Of a stretch of 64,000 nucleotides of DNA, positions 1-12,200 are shown one piece after another. The translations under genes and the position numbers were made by a program. A model generated the notes under the pieces. The model did not search any database. It had not been told where the DNA came from and saw only the letters and a program-made list of their open reading frames with translations. Source of the DNA: Putridiphycobacter sp965230485 (GTDB taxonomy: Bacteria; Bacteroidota; Bacteroidia; Flavobacteriales_D; Crocinitomicaceae); the NCBI GenBank assembly GCA_965230485.1, contig CBDDLA010000001.1, forward strand, positions 2,170,001 to 2,234,000, written 5' to 3'. The first letter of the stretch is position 1. Each line of letters starts with the position of its first letter.

Positions 1-2901
1 AGCCTCACAAGTACCATTTCCAGCTACTCTGTAATAGAAATTGTAAGTACCATACTGTACGCCATATGCATCAAAGACTCCACTTGTTACGTTAAATTGG
101 TTATTTGCATCACTCCATGTTCCACCTAAGTCAGCGAAGCCTTGAATATGATTCATTAACAATACATCTTCGGTATTACAAGTTGAGAAATAACCGTCCA
201 TACCTGCATTTGGAGGGCTAACAGTTGTGATTGATGTTGTCACACTATCTGCCCCACAAGCATTTACTATCACATAGTCAAAACTATATGTTCCTGCTCC
301 TGTTGGTAAACTAATTGTACTTGCAGAACCTGGTACAGTAAAGCCAGGAGCTACTACAGATGGGTTATACCATATACCGGTAGTTGTAGTGTAACCATCA
401 ATGGCATCAAATAAATCGAATGATGACCCGTCACCACACAAGGTCAACGGTGTAGGCGTACCTGCACCTGGTGCAGGAATATCTGTAATTGAGATTCCAA
501 ATGTTCCTGGGTCAAATCTAGCCTCGTTACCATCATTGACATTATCAACCATGATGTAATAAAACTGACCTGGATTTAAATCACATAATAATACTCTAGA
601 ACCTGCTATCGCAGTCTGATCTGTTCTGAAGTTACCCGTGAACGCCTGATCGATAGACTCAAGATTATCAAATGAATTAGCACCTAATAATGAGAAGTTA
701 CTTATGATATTACAATTTCCAACTTCATAAACTGCTATTTCGGCCATAGTTTCCTCAGCAAGTGTAATATCATTTACAGTTGATATTTCAACTTTACCTG
801 AAGCTGGTGTTTTAAATTTAAACCAAACTGGATTATCAACACCATTAGGCTGAATCCATGTATCTTGCCACCATGTTGCATCAGTTGCATGAACACCTAA
901 GTTATTTGTTAATGGTGGTCTAATTGCATTCTCACCATTTACAGTAGCACCAACATTAGTGTGAATATTTACATTTCCATCAACTAATAATTCAATTGCA
1001 CCACAAGCTAAATCGTTTGCTAATAAAGTAGTGAAATCAAATGGTCCAACCCAAACAGAGTTTCCATCAAGACCACCACATACTGCTCTTACATAGTATT
1101 GGTAAGGTGCAGCAGCATTTAATCCTTGAGCGTAAATATCACTCGTTGTATTAGAAGTACCGCCATCTTGAGGACCACCAACATCACCAATATTTATGTC
1201 AGGATCAAATCCAGGGAATCCCCAAACAACATCCCACATAGTTTCACCAGCACCAGGCTGCCAATTTAAGGTAGCCGCTGTGTTAGTAATATTTAATATT
1301 GATAAGTTAGTAGGTGCAGGACAAGCTGCTACTGTTTTAAAGCAGTATGGTCCAGCCCACAGAGAACTTGAATCTGGGGTAGCACCACAGTTAGACTGTA
1401 CATAATAACAGTATTCAGTATCTGGTGTTAATCCAGTTAAGTTAGCATTGGCAGATCCAATTGAATAATTAAGTCCTGTTCCTAAAGTGAAACCTGGCTC
1501 TCCGTACTCAATGGTATAATTAGTAGTTGTTCCACTAACATTCCAGAAAATATTTGCTGAAATTGTTGTAATAGTATTAGCTCCTAAACCTGTTGGCATT
1601 GGACAGAATTCATTTGTAGTAAATGAAAACGGACCTACCCAAATAGATTCATCTCCACCACCACAATCAGCTTGAATATAATAGTCATAGTTCGTATTTG
1701 GCACTAAACCAGAAAGTGTAGTTGGATTACTTGTTGCTACATGGTTTCCTGTTCCCATACTTGGATCATTAACTCCTTGCAGGAACCCTGCAAATCCATA
1801 ATTAATATTCCACATAGTTTCTCCACCACCCGGCGTCCAATCTAAAACGTATTTAAATGGATCTAGTGGATCTGGTGAAGCACCTAGTGCACTTGGTTCA
1901 GGACATGTACAAACTGTTCCAATATCTATCGGTCCAACCCATAATGATCTTAATGGAGGTGTTGCAGCTGCATCACAAACCTCTCTAACATACATGTGGT
2001 AATTTGTACACGGTGTTAAATTTTGAGCATTGTGAGCTTGAGTTGAAATATTATTATCGAAAATCATTCCAGGATCATCAATTGGAAGTCCTACAGGACC
2101 ATATTGTAAATCCCAACTAGGCGTAGGGGAACCTCCACCTGGCGTCCAATTCATAATAATTGAATTTGCTAGACCATTAATCGTAATGGCTGTAGGCGTT
2201 GGACACAACGGCAATGTTGTGAAGCAGATAGGTCCAACCCAACACCCTGTATTTTCTAAAGCAATATAATAGCAATACTCAGTTTCAGGCAATAAACCTG
2301 TTATTTCATAGCTAAAATCTGACCCTAATGAGTCTTCGTTTACTATTGTACCTTGACCTAAAGGAATGTTTGATGGCATGTATTGGATATCCCAACCTGG
2401 TTCCAATCCAGCTGGCAACCATGCAATAAATGCATTGTTAATACCTGGACTAGGTGAAGAGGTTACACCTCCAGACACGGCGAAATCGAAACTCCAATCA
2501 AAACCTTGATTAGTCCATCTGTCATCCCACTCAATAAAATAATCAACTCCCCCTGTCATAGCAACGTTTAGGGTTGACTTTGTGAAATTTGAAATTTGAG
2601 CTTCGCACACTAGATTAGCACAAGATCCAGAATAAACCGAAAGTCTGGTACTAAAGAAGTTTGCAGGGAAATTATTCGAAATTGTTGCGTCACCATCACA
2701 AATAGGCGTGAATTTGTACCAGTCAGCATTTGTACCACCAAAGTTACAAACACTAGAGTTTCCTCCACCTGCGTTTGGTCCATCAGCAGTATATATATTA
2801 CCAGACTGAACAGTCACTGCTGTTCCACAATCGTCTCCTTGTGAAAAAGCTGTAACAGAACCTAGTAAGCACATGCTGAAAATCATGTAAATTTTCTTCA
2901 T
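1..2901 (-). CDS. Secreted fibronectin type III repeat protein, 3' end outside window
   Basis: An open frame of 967 codons runs from an ATG at 2899-2901 to the left edge with no stop, so the C-terminus is missing. Residues 1-19 form a signal peptide ending in AFSQ. Residues about 20-140 form a beta-sandwich-like module (DWYKFTP, YFIEWDD). About five fibronectin type III modules follow (roughly 140-620); several open with CPxPT and close with WVGPxxFTT, and two carry WTPGGG. A second sandwich-like module (roughly 625-780) and further Ig-like sequence lead to the edge. Proteins of this build in Bacteroidota are usually exported by T9SS and act in adhesion or as cell-surface or matrix proteins; the sorting domain would lie in the missing part, so that is inference. 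It has its own promoter and is separated from the upstream operon by a strong terminator. Confidence 0.85.
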   Translation of the reverse strand, partial: MKKIYMIFSMCLLGSVTAFSQGDDCGTAVTVQSGNIYTADGPNAGGGNSSVCNFGGTNADWYKFTPICDGDATISNNFPANFFSTRLSVYSGSCANLVCEAQISNFTKSTLNVAMTGGVDYFIEWDDRWTNQGFDWSFDFAVSGGVTSSPSPGINNAFIAWLPAGLEPGWDIQYMPSNIPLGQGTIVNEDSLGSDFSYEITGLLPETEYCYYIALENTGCWVGPICFTTLPLCPTPTAITINGLANSIIMNWTPGGGSPTPSWDLQYGPVGLPIDDPGMIFDNNISTQAHNAQNLTPCTNYHMYVREVCDAAATPPLRSLWVGPIDIGTVCTCPEPSALGASPDPLDPFKYVLDWTPGGGETMWNINYGFAGFLQGVNDPSMGTGNHVATSNPTTLSGLVPNTNYDYYIQADCGGGDESIWVGPFSFTTNEFCPMPTGLGANTITTISANIFWNVSGTTTNYTIEYGEPGFTLGTGLNYSIGSANANLTGLTPDTEYCYYVQSNCGATPDSSSLWAGPYCFKTVAACPAPTNLSILNITNTAATLNWQPGAGETMWDVVWGFPGFDPDINIGDVGGPQDGGTSNTTSDIYAQGLNAAAPYQYYVRAVCGGLDGNSVWVGPFDFTTLLANDLACGAIELLVDGNVNIHTNVGATVNGENAIRPPLTNNLGVHATDATWWQDTWIQPNGVDNPVWFKFKTPASGKVEISTVNDITLAEETMAEIAVYEVGNCNIISNFSLLGANSFDNLESIDQAFTGNFRTDQTAIAGSRVLLCDLNPGQFYYIMVDNVNDGNEARFDPGTFGISITDIPAPGAGTPTPLTLCGDGSSFDLFDAIDGYTTTTGIWYNPSVVAPGFTVPGSASTISLPTGAGTYSFDYVIVNACGADSVTTSITTVSPPNAGMDGYFSTCNTEDVLLMNHIQGFADLGGTWSDANNQFNVTSGVFDAYGVQYGTYNFYYRVAGNGTCEA

Positions 2902-2928
2902 AATAATATTTTGTAAATAGTTAGATCA

Positions 2929-2960
2929 CAAACTTAGGAAAAAAATAAATACTTTACAAA
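2929..2960 (-). promoter_or_regulatory. Bacteroidota housekeeping promoter of the FN3 gene
   Basis: Read on the minus strand, TTTG (2960-2957) is followed after 20 bases by TAAGTTTG (2936-2929). This matches the TTTG-N19-22-TAnnTTTG consensus for the primary sigma factor of this phylum. It lies 27 bases before the ATG of the FN3 protein. Confidence 0.75.
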
Positions 2961-2996
2961 AAGTTGTTGTTAATTTCTTAACATAAATTTAGGAAT

Positions 2997-3032
2997 GATA
3001 AAAAAGCTCAAATAATTTTGAGCTTTTTTATC
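2997..3032 (-). terminator. Rho-independent terminator of the giant protein/PorP/OmpA operon
   Basis: A perfect 16-bp inverted repeat (2997-3012 and 3017-3032) with a 4-base loop has an AGCTC core flanked by A/T runs. It sits 15 bases after the stop of the OmpA-family gene and before the promoter of the FN3 gene, so it ends the operon. Confidence 0.9.
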
Positions 3033-3047
3033 ATATAAGTTTTTAAT

Positions 3048-5294
3048 TTAGAATGAATTCGGACTGTTGTTGTTGACCTTAACATCTGAACCTAAATTAA
3101 TAATAATGAATTCTGTTCTTCTATTGGACTGATGATCTTCATCAGAGCATTTAACACCATTACTACATTGGTTAATTAGTTTAGATTCTCCATAACCTTT
3201 TCCATAAATTCTACTTGGGTTAGAAATGTACTTTTTAATGTACTTTGCAGAAGACTTTGCTCTCCTATCAGATAGTTTTCTATTATATGAATCACTACCT
3301 CTAGAGTCGGTGTGCGACCCTAGCTCTACTACCATCTCTGGATAATCATTCATTACTTTCACTATTTTATCTAACTCTAAGGCAGCATCCTCTCTAATAT
3401 TAGATTTATTAAAGTCGAAATAAATAGGGTTAATTTCTATGAGCTTAGAAATATCTCCACCAACTTCTAATTTATCAAGACTTAGTTCAAGATTTTTATG
3501 AACTTCATAAACACCAGGTCTATCAAACAAGGTATTATAAGTCACTGTTTTTCCAAAATAGCCTGGTTTTTCGAGTTTGATATTATAGCTCCCCCGGTCA
3601 TTTAATTTTTTGTTATTAAGCGGTCTCTTATAGTCACCAGTAGCTGGAGTTCGGTAAATAACATCCTTACCAGTTAGATTATCAGTAATGGTCATTTTTA
3701 CATTTTCAAGCGGCATACCGGTTACTTTATCAGTAATTAGAGCATATAGCGACAAACCAGGATCCTTTTCCAGTTCTACATCCGCAATTATAATTTGTTC
3801 GTCGGTAAACGTGTTTGCTGTATTCGTCCCGTCAAAATACTTTTCTTTTGAACCGTTTAGCTTATAATTTTTATCTTCTTCTACCAAGAAAGAGTAGTCG
3901 CCATCATCATTAGTAATTATGCTTTCAATTACATTTCCATTTTCATCTAACAAATCTACTTTTGTATTAGCAAGAATACTCCCTTTTTTATCTTTAGCAA
4001 CACCCTGAAGCACCTTCCCAAAACTAAATGGTTTTAGCATTTCGAAAAAGTAAATATCATCATCCCCTTTTCCATCCTCACGGTTAGAGGAGAAATAACC
4101 ATTAGTCATTTCTTCATTAAGCGTAAATGAAAAATCATCTCTGCTTGAGTTAATAGGTGTACCAATATTCATCATTTTTCCAATAGAACCGTCTTCGTTT
4201 AATTGCGTTACGAATAAATCTAAACCTCCCAAACCAGGTTTTCCATCTGAGGAATAAAATAACATCTCGTTCTTATAAAGTGTTGGGAACATTTCATTTC
4301 CCTCCGTATTAATCTTTTCTCCAAGATTAACAGCTTCACCGAAAGATCCATCTTGATTCATTGGAATCTTATAAATATCTACTCCCCCAAACCCTCCGGG
4401 CATATCAGATGCAAAATACATCCATTTACCATCAGTGGTTATTGCTGGATGACCAACAGAGTACTCTTTATTATTTAAGGGAAAAGCAACTGGATCTTGC
4501 CAATCTCCATCTACCAATTTCGTGGTAAAAATCTTTAATTTAACAACCTTATCACTACTCTTATCTTCATAGTTGTTCCTTGTGTAAGCCATTAAAGTCT
4601 CGTCACTATTAAATGTAATTGGTCCTTCGTGATACTTTTTATTGATATCTCTTTTTAGCGGTTCAGGGTTTTGAAGTTCTCCGTTATCAGCAATAGAAGC
4701 TCTGTAAATATCTAAGAATGGAAGTCTATTCCAATTCCACTTTCTTCTAATAGGCTTCACTCCTTCGCGGCTTGAAGCAAATAGAACCTCTCCGTTATAA
4801 AATACAGGAGAAAAATCTTCTTGCGGTGAATTAATATCCAAATTTTTAATCTTGAATTTGTTGTTGTCTTTAAGTAATTGATCAATATAACTCGTGTTCT
4901 TTAAAATCTCATTGGGTCTTGAATCATCAGGGCTTAGTTCTTGATATTCTTTAATCATTTCTAAAGCTTGAGGATATTTTTTATTTTGCATTAAAGTATA
5001 GGCATACATATAAATGTCATTAGGTTGAGGATTATCCATCAGCGTTAATTTGCCGTAAAGTACCTCTGCCTTTTCTATATTTCCAATCTTAAAGAAGCTC
5101 TCTGCCATATTCCGAACTATTTCCGGCTTACCATCTTGAGCATCAGAATACTTATTGATGGCTTTTTGATAGCTATAGTCGTCAAAGTAGCTGTCCGCTT
5201 TTTTTATTGTAGATTCATTTTGTTCTTGCGCAAACCCAGTTAAACAAAAAGTAAAAAGAACTGATAATAATATTATTTTTTTCATTTTATTCAA
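3048..5294 (-). CDS. TPR / PD40 propeller / OmpA C-terminal domain protein (T9SS-associated, PorE-like architecture)
   Basis: The 748-residue protein has a signal peptide ending in GFAQ. TPR-like helices follow at about 25-125, then WD40/PD40-type propeller strands (about 155-430; YFASD, LFYSSDGKPG, GYFSSNRE), two carboxypeptidase-regulatory-like folds (about 435-600), and an OmpA-like peptidoglycan-binding domain (about 625-740; DFNKSNIREDAA, GSHTDSRGSDSYN). This order of TPR, propeller, regulatory fold and OmpA is that of PorE, which links T9SS to the cell wall. I see no lipobox cysteine, so it is better called PorE-like than PorE. It starts 2 bases after the PorP-like gene and is the last gene of the operon. 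Its likely job is to anchor the PorP/giant-protein complex to peptidoglycan. Confidence 0.85.
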   Translation of the reverse strand: MNKMKKIILLSVLFTFCLTGFAQEQNESTIKKADSYFDDYSYQKAINKYSDAQDGKPEIVRNMAESFFKIGNIEKAEVLYGKLTLMDNPQPNDIYMYAYTLMQNKKYPQALEMIKEYQELSPDDSRPNEILKNTSYIDQLLKDNNKFKIKNLDINSPQEDFSPVFYNGEVLFASSREGVKPIRRKWNWNRLPFLDIYRASIADNGELQNPEPLKRDINKKYHEGPITFNSDETLMAYTRNNYEDKSSDKVVKLKIFTTKLVDGDWQDPVAFPLNNKEYSVGHPAITTDGKWMYFASDMPGGFGGVDIYKIPMNQDGSFGEAVNLGEKINTEGNEMFPTLYKNEMLFYSSDGKPGLGGLDLFVTQLNEDGSIGKMMNIGTPINSSRDDFSFTLNEEMTNGYFSSNREDGKGDDDIYFFEMLKPFSFGKVLQGVAKDKKGSILANTKVDLLDENGNVIESIITNDDGDYSFLVEEDKNYKLNGSKEKYFDGTNTANTFTDEQIIIADVELEKDPGLSLYALITDKVTGMPLENVKMTITDNLTGKDVIYRTPATGDYKRPLNNKKLNDRGSYNIKLEKPGYFGKTVTYNTLFDRPGVYEVHKNLELSLDKLEVGGDISKLIEINPIYFDFNKSNIREDAALELDKIVKVMNDYPEMVVELGSHTDSRGSDSYNRKLSDRRAKSSAKYIKKYISNPSRIYGKGYGESKLINQCSNGVKCSDEDHQSNRRTEFIIINLGSDVKVNNNSPNSF

Positions 5295-5296
5295 GA

Positions 5297-6223
5297 TTAA
5301 AAATAACGAGGCGATCTAATTTTTTTAGCATTGTTATAGATGAAATCATATCTCAACATTAATTCGTGTGATCCAGCGTTATAGGTTGCTGTTTTATTAA
5401 CAAATGACCAATCAAAGGAATAACCAAAAGCAAATTGATCTGTTAAGTTTAGACCGGCTAGAACACCTAATGCATCTCCTGTTCTAAACATTGGTCCTGC
5501 CCAAAACTTATCGTTAAAATAAAACAATGCTGTTAAATCAACTTCAACTGGAGCCGCCTGTGTAACTTTAACCAATCCTGTTGGACGTAATTTAATATTT
5601 TGCTTTTTGGCAATAGATAATACCGTTCCAGCAATGAAATAATAGTGCCTCTGCTCATTCGCTTGTGTCACCGCATTTGTTTTAAAGTTATTTTCCAATA
5701 GTCTTGGCGTTGACAATCCAGCATAGAAAGTACGTGTTGAATAATATAAACCAAAGCCAACATTAGGTAATACCTGACTTACCTGATTTTGGCCAAGAAA
5801 ATTATCTCCTTCATCAATTGGACTTAGCCCTAAAATATCATTGCCAATCCTATTAATGCCTCCTTTAGCACCAAACGCAAGTTTTCCAGGTCCAATCGGA
5901 ATTTTGTATGCAAAATCTATAAAAACTGCATTTGAGGATGTTGGCCCAATTCTGTCATTAAACAATGTAAGACCAAGTCCTATTTTTTCATTTGCAATTG
6001 GCGTATGTAATGTAACAGTATTTGTTGTTGGAGCACCGTCAAAATTTACCCACTGAGATCTATGCAGTCCAGTAACAGTAAGCGCATCTCTACTTCCTGC
6101 ATATCCTGGATTTACTGCCAAGGTATTAAAAGAATAATGCGTAAACATGGCTTCTTGCTGCCCTATTAATTGCAGTGATGCAATTAATATCACAAATGTT
6201 AAAACTAATTTTTTCATATTCAT
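5297..6223 (-). CDS. PorP/SprF family type IX secretion outer-membrane protein
   Basis: An outer-membrane barrel protein of about 308 residues with the family hallmarks: QQEAMFTHYSFNT, then NPGYAGSRD and HRSQWVNFDGAP near the N-terminus, and a C-terminal ELMLRYDF barrel strand. PorP/SprF proteins work with specific T9SS cargo, especially large proteins carrying the type B sorting domain. The frame is open up to 6256, but the signal peptide (MKKLVLTFVILIASLQLIGQ) begins at the ATGs at 6223 and 6217, so a start there is preferred; 6223 is given. It lies between the giant cargo gene and the OmpA gene, a usual cargo/SprF/OmpA arrangement. Confidence 0.9.
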   Translation of the reverse strand: MNMKKLVLTFVILIASLQLIGQQEAMFTHYSFNTLAVNPGYAGSRDALTVTGLHRSQWVNFDGAPTTNTVTLHTPIANEKIGLGLTLFNDRIGPTSSNAVFIDFAYKIPIGPGKLAFGAKGGINRIGNDILGLSPIDEGDNFLGQNQVSQVLPNVGFGLYYSTRTFYAGLSTPRLLENNFKTNAVTQANEQRHYYFIAGTVLSIAKKQNIKLRPTGLVKVTQAAPVEVDLTALFYFNDKFWAGPMFRTGDALGVLAGLNLTDQFAFGYSFDWSFVNKTATYNAGSHELMLRYDFIYNNAKKIRSPRYF

Positions 6224-6264
6224 TTTATTTACAAGGGGGTGCAATAAGAACCCCATTTAGAATT

Positions 6265-9200
6265 CTATTTGCTTAAATAAACGTACCCTTTAATTATATC
6301 TGAACCGTTTCCGAGATCAAGAACATAAAAATATGTTCCTACTGGTAACTCTCTATTTCCAATGGTCAGACCATATTGATTAGTACCATCCCAATCATTA
6401 TTATACCCGTTACTCTTAGTGTAAACAATATTACCCCATCTATTAAAGATTTGAATCTCTGTTCCTGGGAACTGATCAATACCTTTTATGACAAAGAAAT
6501 CATTTTTCCCATCATTATTAGGAGTGAATACATCAGGAATGGTTAGCCCACATGCATCTGGATCTAGGTAATCTGGGATACCATCTTGATCACAATCATC
6601 AAGCACACCATCTTCGTCTTCATCTAATTCATTTGAAGTTAATATACCATCATTATCATCATCAATGTCAATATAATCATACACACCATCTCCATCAGAA
6701 TCATCAGGCCCTTTGCCATCTCCATTCGGATCATTTTCGTCAATGTCTAATACCCCATCATCATCAGAATCTATATCTCTGTAATCATCAATGCCATCTT
6801 CATCTGTATCAGGCGGAATCACAGCATCATCATCATCTAGTCCATCATTATTAGCGTCATTAAAGACATCAATCACACCGTCATCATTGGTATCAATGCC
6901 TCCACCTTCAACAACATCTTTAATACCATCATTATCTGAATCTAAATCATTATAGTCCGGAATACCATCTCCATCTGTATCAGTTGGATCAGAAGAAGCA
7001 TTATTATCATCAAGACCATCTCCATCTAAATCTGTAAAGTTATCAATGATACCGTCTCCGTTTAGATCAGGAATATCATTTTCAATTGTATCAGGAATGC
7101 CATCATTATCACTATCTAGATCTTCATGATCCGGAACACCATCTCCATCCGTATCTAATAATCCATCAGTCATATCATCATCATCTGCTCCATCTCCGTC
7201 AGCATCAACAAAATCATCAATCATGCCATCCCCATCAGAATCAACTCCGCCATCTTCAACAATATCAGGTGTTCCGTCGTTGTCTGAATCTAAGTCTTTA
7301 TAGTCTGGAATTCCGTCACCATCTGTGTCTTCATCTCCGAAGGTAGCGTCATCTCTATCCCATCCATCTCCATTCGCATCTTCATCAAATAAATCATCAA
7401 TGCCATCTCCATCTGCATCAGCTCCACCAGTTTGATCTACATCAACCACATCAATAATACCATCTCCATCTACGTCTGTTCCTCCGGCCTGGTCAATATC
7501 AGCATAATCTGGAATGCCGTCTCCATCTGTATCCAACCAATCATCTACTATACCATCATTATCTAAATCAATCCCTCCATCTTCTCGGATATCGTAAATT
7601 CCATCATTATCTGAATCAATGTCTTGGAAGTCCGGGAATCCATCATTATCCGTATCTGGATTTGGAATAGCATTTCCAGGCAATATTGCTGGGTCATAAG
7701 CGTCATCAAGACCATTATTGTTTGTATCTGTTCCTAATGTTCCATTTGGATTTAAATCATCTACTCTTCCATCATTATTGGCATCAACTCCTCCAGCTTC
7801 AATAATATCAGGAATGCCATCATTATCTGAATCTAAATCAAAAATATCAGGAATACCATCTCCATCTGTATCGGTTGGATTTGTGAAAGGATTGCCATCT
7901 CCGTCCTCATCTCTATCTTCTACCAAGTCAGGAATACCGTCATTATCGTTGTCTATATCCAAAAGATCAGAAATACCATCTCCATCAGAGTCAAGTTCCC
8001 TGTAATCCAAATCTCCGATCAATTGATTATCAGCATCAGCTAAAACACCGTCTGTTAGCGGATCTACTGTCCCATTACCTGCATTGGTAAGTGGATTAGC
8101 TGTCGGCGTTAAACTCGGATCAAAGGCATCATCTAATCCATCATTATCCGTATCTGTTCCAGAAGGTATAGTGTTAGCTGTACCATCTCCATCTGTATCA
8201 TGTCCTTCTATAAGATCATCTTCTGCATCATTGTCTGAGTTTAAATCAATGTAATCAGGTGTGTCAGCTTGGTCTGTATTTACTGGAATAATTGGTGTTC
8301 CACTGTCAGGATCATAGGAGTTATCAATACCGTCTCCATCTGTATCTGTTCCGCTTGGCGGAACGTAACCTACCGTAGTTTGACCTTCAATATTATCAGG
8401 AATACCATCATCATCTGCATCAATATCTAAATAGTTTGGTCCACCTGTGCTGTCAGTATTTGGAACTGTTGTTGTGTTAACTGCGCCACTAGCATCTATG
8501 GCATCATCTAGTCCATTGCCATTTGAATCGGTGATTGGACCAGTACCTGTAATACCATCATTGTCTGGATCTGTTCCGCCTGCTTCAACAACATCCATAA
8601 TACCATCATTATCAGAATCTAGATCAAGGTAATTTGGTATATCATCACGATCAGTATCAACTGAAGTTAGACCAGAAGGTCCTCCTGCAGGGTCAACAAT
8701 ATTAGAAATACCATCTCCATCTGTATCTGTGATTGGCCCTGTTCCAATAATACCATCCCCATCTGGATCATCCCCGTCGTTTTCAGTTACATCTGGAATA
8801 CCATCATTATCTGAATCTAAGTCGTCAACATCATCAATACCATCTCCGTCTGTATCAGGATTTGGATGTGACTGAATAAAACCAGGTCCATCATTTGGTC
8901 CAGGAGAATTATTATCATTTGGATCAACAATATCAGCTAAGCCGTCTCCATCCGTATCGGTAGGATCATCAACTAACCCATCATTATCAATGTCAGTACC
9001 TCCTGCTTCTGTAATATCTAATACGCCATCATTATCGGAGTCCAAATCTTGCGAGTCTGGAAGTCCGTCTCCATCTGTATCAGTATTTGGTAGTACTGCT
9101 CCTGTTATTGTACCGCAAGGGGTACAATCCAGATCTGTGATATCTGGAATACCGTCTCCATCTGTATCTACTGGAACACCTGTTCCAATTATACCATCTC

Positions 9201-12200
9201 CATCCGGGTCATCTCCTCCAGCTTCTGTTACATCTGGAATACCATCATTATCACTGTCTAAATCTAAATAATTTGGAATACCATCTCCATCTGTATCGGT
9301 AGGGTTCGTTGTTGGGTCTCCATCTCCATCTAAATCCGCATCTTCATCTTCATCTAAAATGCCATCATTGTCATCATCTGGATCAAGGTCATCTGCTATT
9401 CCATCACCATCTGAATCGATAAAATTCTCCCTATAGTCTAAATCACCAAAATTAGGATTGTCCGCATCAGCTAAAACACCATCCGTTAAAGGATCTACTG
9501 TCCCATTACCTGCATTGGTAAGTGGATTAGCTGTTGGTGTTAAACTCGGATCAAAGGCATCATCTAATCCGTCATTATCCGTGTCCGTTCCAGAAGGTAT
9601 AGTGTTAGCTGTACCATCTCCATCTGTATCATGTCCTTCTATTAGATCATCTTCTCCATCATTGTCTGAATCCAAATCAATATAATCAGGTGTGTCTGTA
9701 AGGTCAGTATTCACTGGAACAATCGCAGTACCGCTATTATCTGAATCGTAAGCATCATCAATCCCATCCATATCTGTATCATTCCCACTTGGTGGAACAT
9801 ACCCTGCTGTTGTTTGACCTTCAATGTTATCTGGAATACCATCATCATCTGCATCAATGTCTAAATAATTTGGACCACCTGTGCCATCTGTGTTTGGAAC
9901 TGGTAAACTCGTGCCTTCACCATTATCAGGTCCTGGCGTTGTATTATCTTCTGAATCGGCTACATCTAAAATACCATCTCCGTCTGTATCCGTATTATCG
10001 GTAGGAACTCCTGCGTCTCCTACAATGCCATCATTATCTGGATCTGGACCACCGCCTTCTACAACATCCATGATACCATCATTATCAGAATCTAAATCTT
10101 GTGTATTTGGAATACCATCTTCATCAAAATCTCCGAAATCCAATGGTGTAGCTGTCCCCGGACCATCATTTGGCGCAGGGGTTGTATTGTCATCTGGATC
10201 GACAACATCTGCATAACCATCTCCATCAGTATCGGTTGGGTCGTCTACTAATCCATCATTGTCAGTATCAACTCCACCGGCTTCAGTGATGTCTGGAATA
10301 CCATCATTATCACTGTCTAAATCGTTAGCGTCATCAATACCATCTCCATCTGTATCTGGGTTTGGTAATGGTGACCCTGTTACCGTACCGCACGGTGTAC
10401 AATCTGGATCAACAACATCTGCTAAACCGTCGCCGTCTGTGTCAGTTGGATCGTCCACTAAACCATCTTTGTCTGCATCTGTTCCGCCTGCCTCTAGAAT
10501 ATCTGGAATACCATCATTATCACTATCTAAATCTTGTGAATCTGGAAAACCGTCTCCATCTGTATCAGTATTTGGCAGTACTGCTCCTGTTATTGTTCCG
10601 CATGGTGTACAGTCTGGGTCTGTGATATCTGGAATACCATCTCCATCTGTATCTACTGGAACACCTGTTCCAATTATACCATCTCCATCCGGATCATCTC
10701 CTCCAGCTTCTGTTACATCCGGAATACCATCATTATCAGAATCTAGATCTAAATAATTTGGAATACCATCTCCATCTGTATCGGTAGGGTTCGTTGTTGG
10801 GTCTCCATCTCCATCTAAATCCGCATCTTCATCTTCATCTAAAATGCCATCATTGTCATCATCTGGATCAAGGTTGTTATTTACACCATCCCCATCATTG
10901 TCAAGCTCTCTATAATCTAAATCACCAATAGATGGTAAATCTGAGTCAGCTAGTATACCATCTGTTAGCGGTGCAACTGTTCCGTTACCTGCATTGGTAA
11001 AAGCAGTACCTCCTGCCAATACAACAACATCAAAAGTATCATCTAATCCATCCATGTCTGCATCTGTACCACCTGGTGAGAATTCAGTCCCATCAATCAC
11101 ACCATTACCATTCAAATCATGTCCTTCCAATACATCTCCTTCTCCATCATTGTCTGAATCCAAATCAATATAATCAGGTGTGTCTGTAAGGTCAGTATTC
11201 ACTGGAACAATCGCAGTACCGCTATTATCTGAATCGTAAGCATCATCAATCCCATCCATATCTGTATCATTCCCACTTGGTGGAACATACCCTGCTGTTG
11301 TTTGACCTTCAATGTTATCTGGAATACCATCATCATCTGCATCAATGTCTAAATAATTTGGACCACCTGTGCCATCTGTGTTTGGAACTGGTAAACTCGT
11401 GCCTTCACCATTATCAGGTCCTGGCGTTGTATTATCTTCTGAATCGGCTACATCTAAAATACCATCTCCGTCTGTATCCGTATTATCGGTAGGAACTCCT
11501 GCGTCTCCTACAATGCCATCATTATCTGGATCTGGACCACCGCCTTCTACAACATCCATGATACCATCATTATCAGAATCTAAATCTTGTGTATTTGGAA
11601 TACCATCTTCATCAAAATCTCCGAAATCCAATGGTGTAGCTGTCCCCGGACCATCATTTGGCGCAGGGGTTGTATTGTCATCTGGATCGACAACATCTGC
11701 ATAACCATCTCCATCAGTATCGGTTGGGTCGTCTACTAATCCATCATTGTCAGTATCAACTCCACCGGCTTCAGTGATGTCTGGAATACCATCATTATCA
11801 CTGTCTAAATCGTTAGCGTCATCAATACCATCTCCATCTGTATCTGGGTTTGGTAATGGTGACCCTGTTACCGTACCGCACGGTGTACAATCTGGATCAA
11901 CAACATCTGCTAAACCGTCGCCGTCTGTGTCAGTTGGATCGTCCACTAAACCATCTTTGTCTGCATCTGTTCCGCCTGCCTCTAGAATATCTGGAATACC
12001 ATCATTATCACTATCTAAATCTTGTGAATCTGGAAAACCGTCTCCATCTGTATCAGTATTTGGCAGTACTGCTCCTGTTATTGTTCCGCATGGTGTACAG
12101 TCTGGGTCTGTGATATCTGGAATACCATCTCCATCTGTATCTACTGGAACACCTGTTCCAATTATACCATCTCCATCCGGATCATCTCCTCCAGCTTCTG

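Noticed and set aside
1196..1405. Short plus-strand open frame opposite the FN3 protein.
   Set aside because: The minus strand has a continuous frame with signal peptide and repeated FN3 modules; the plus-strand frame has no recognisable features.
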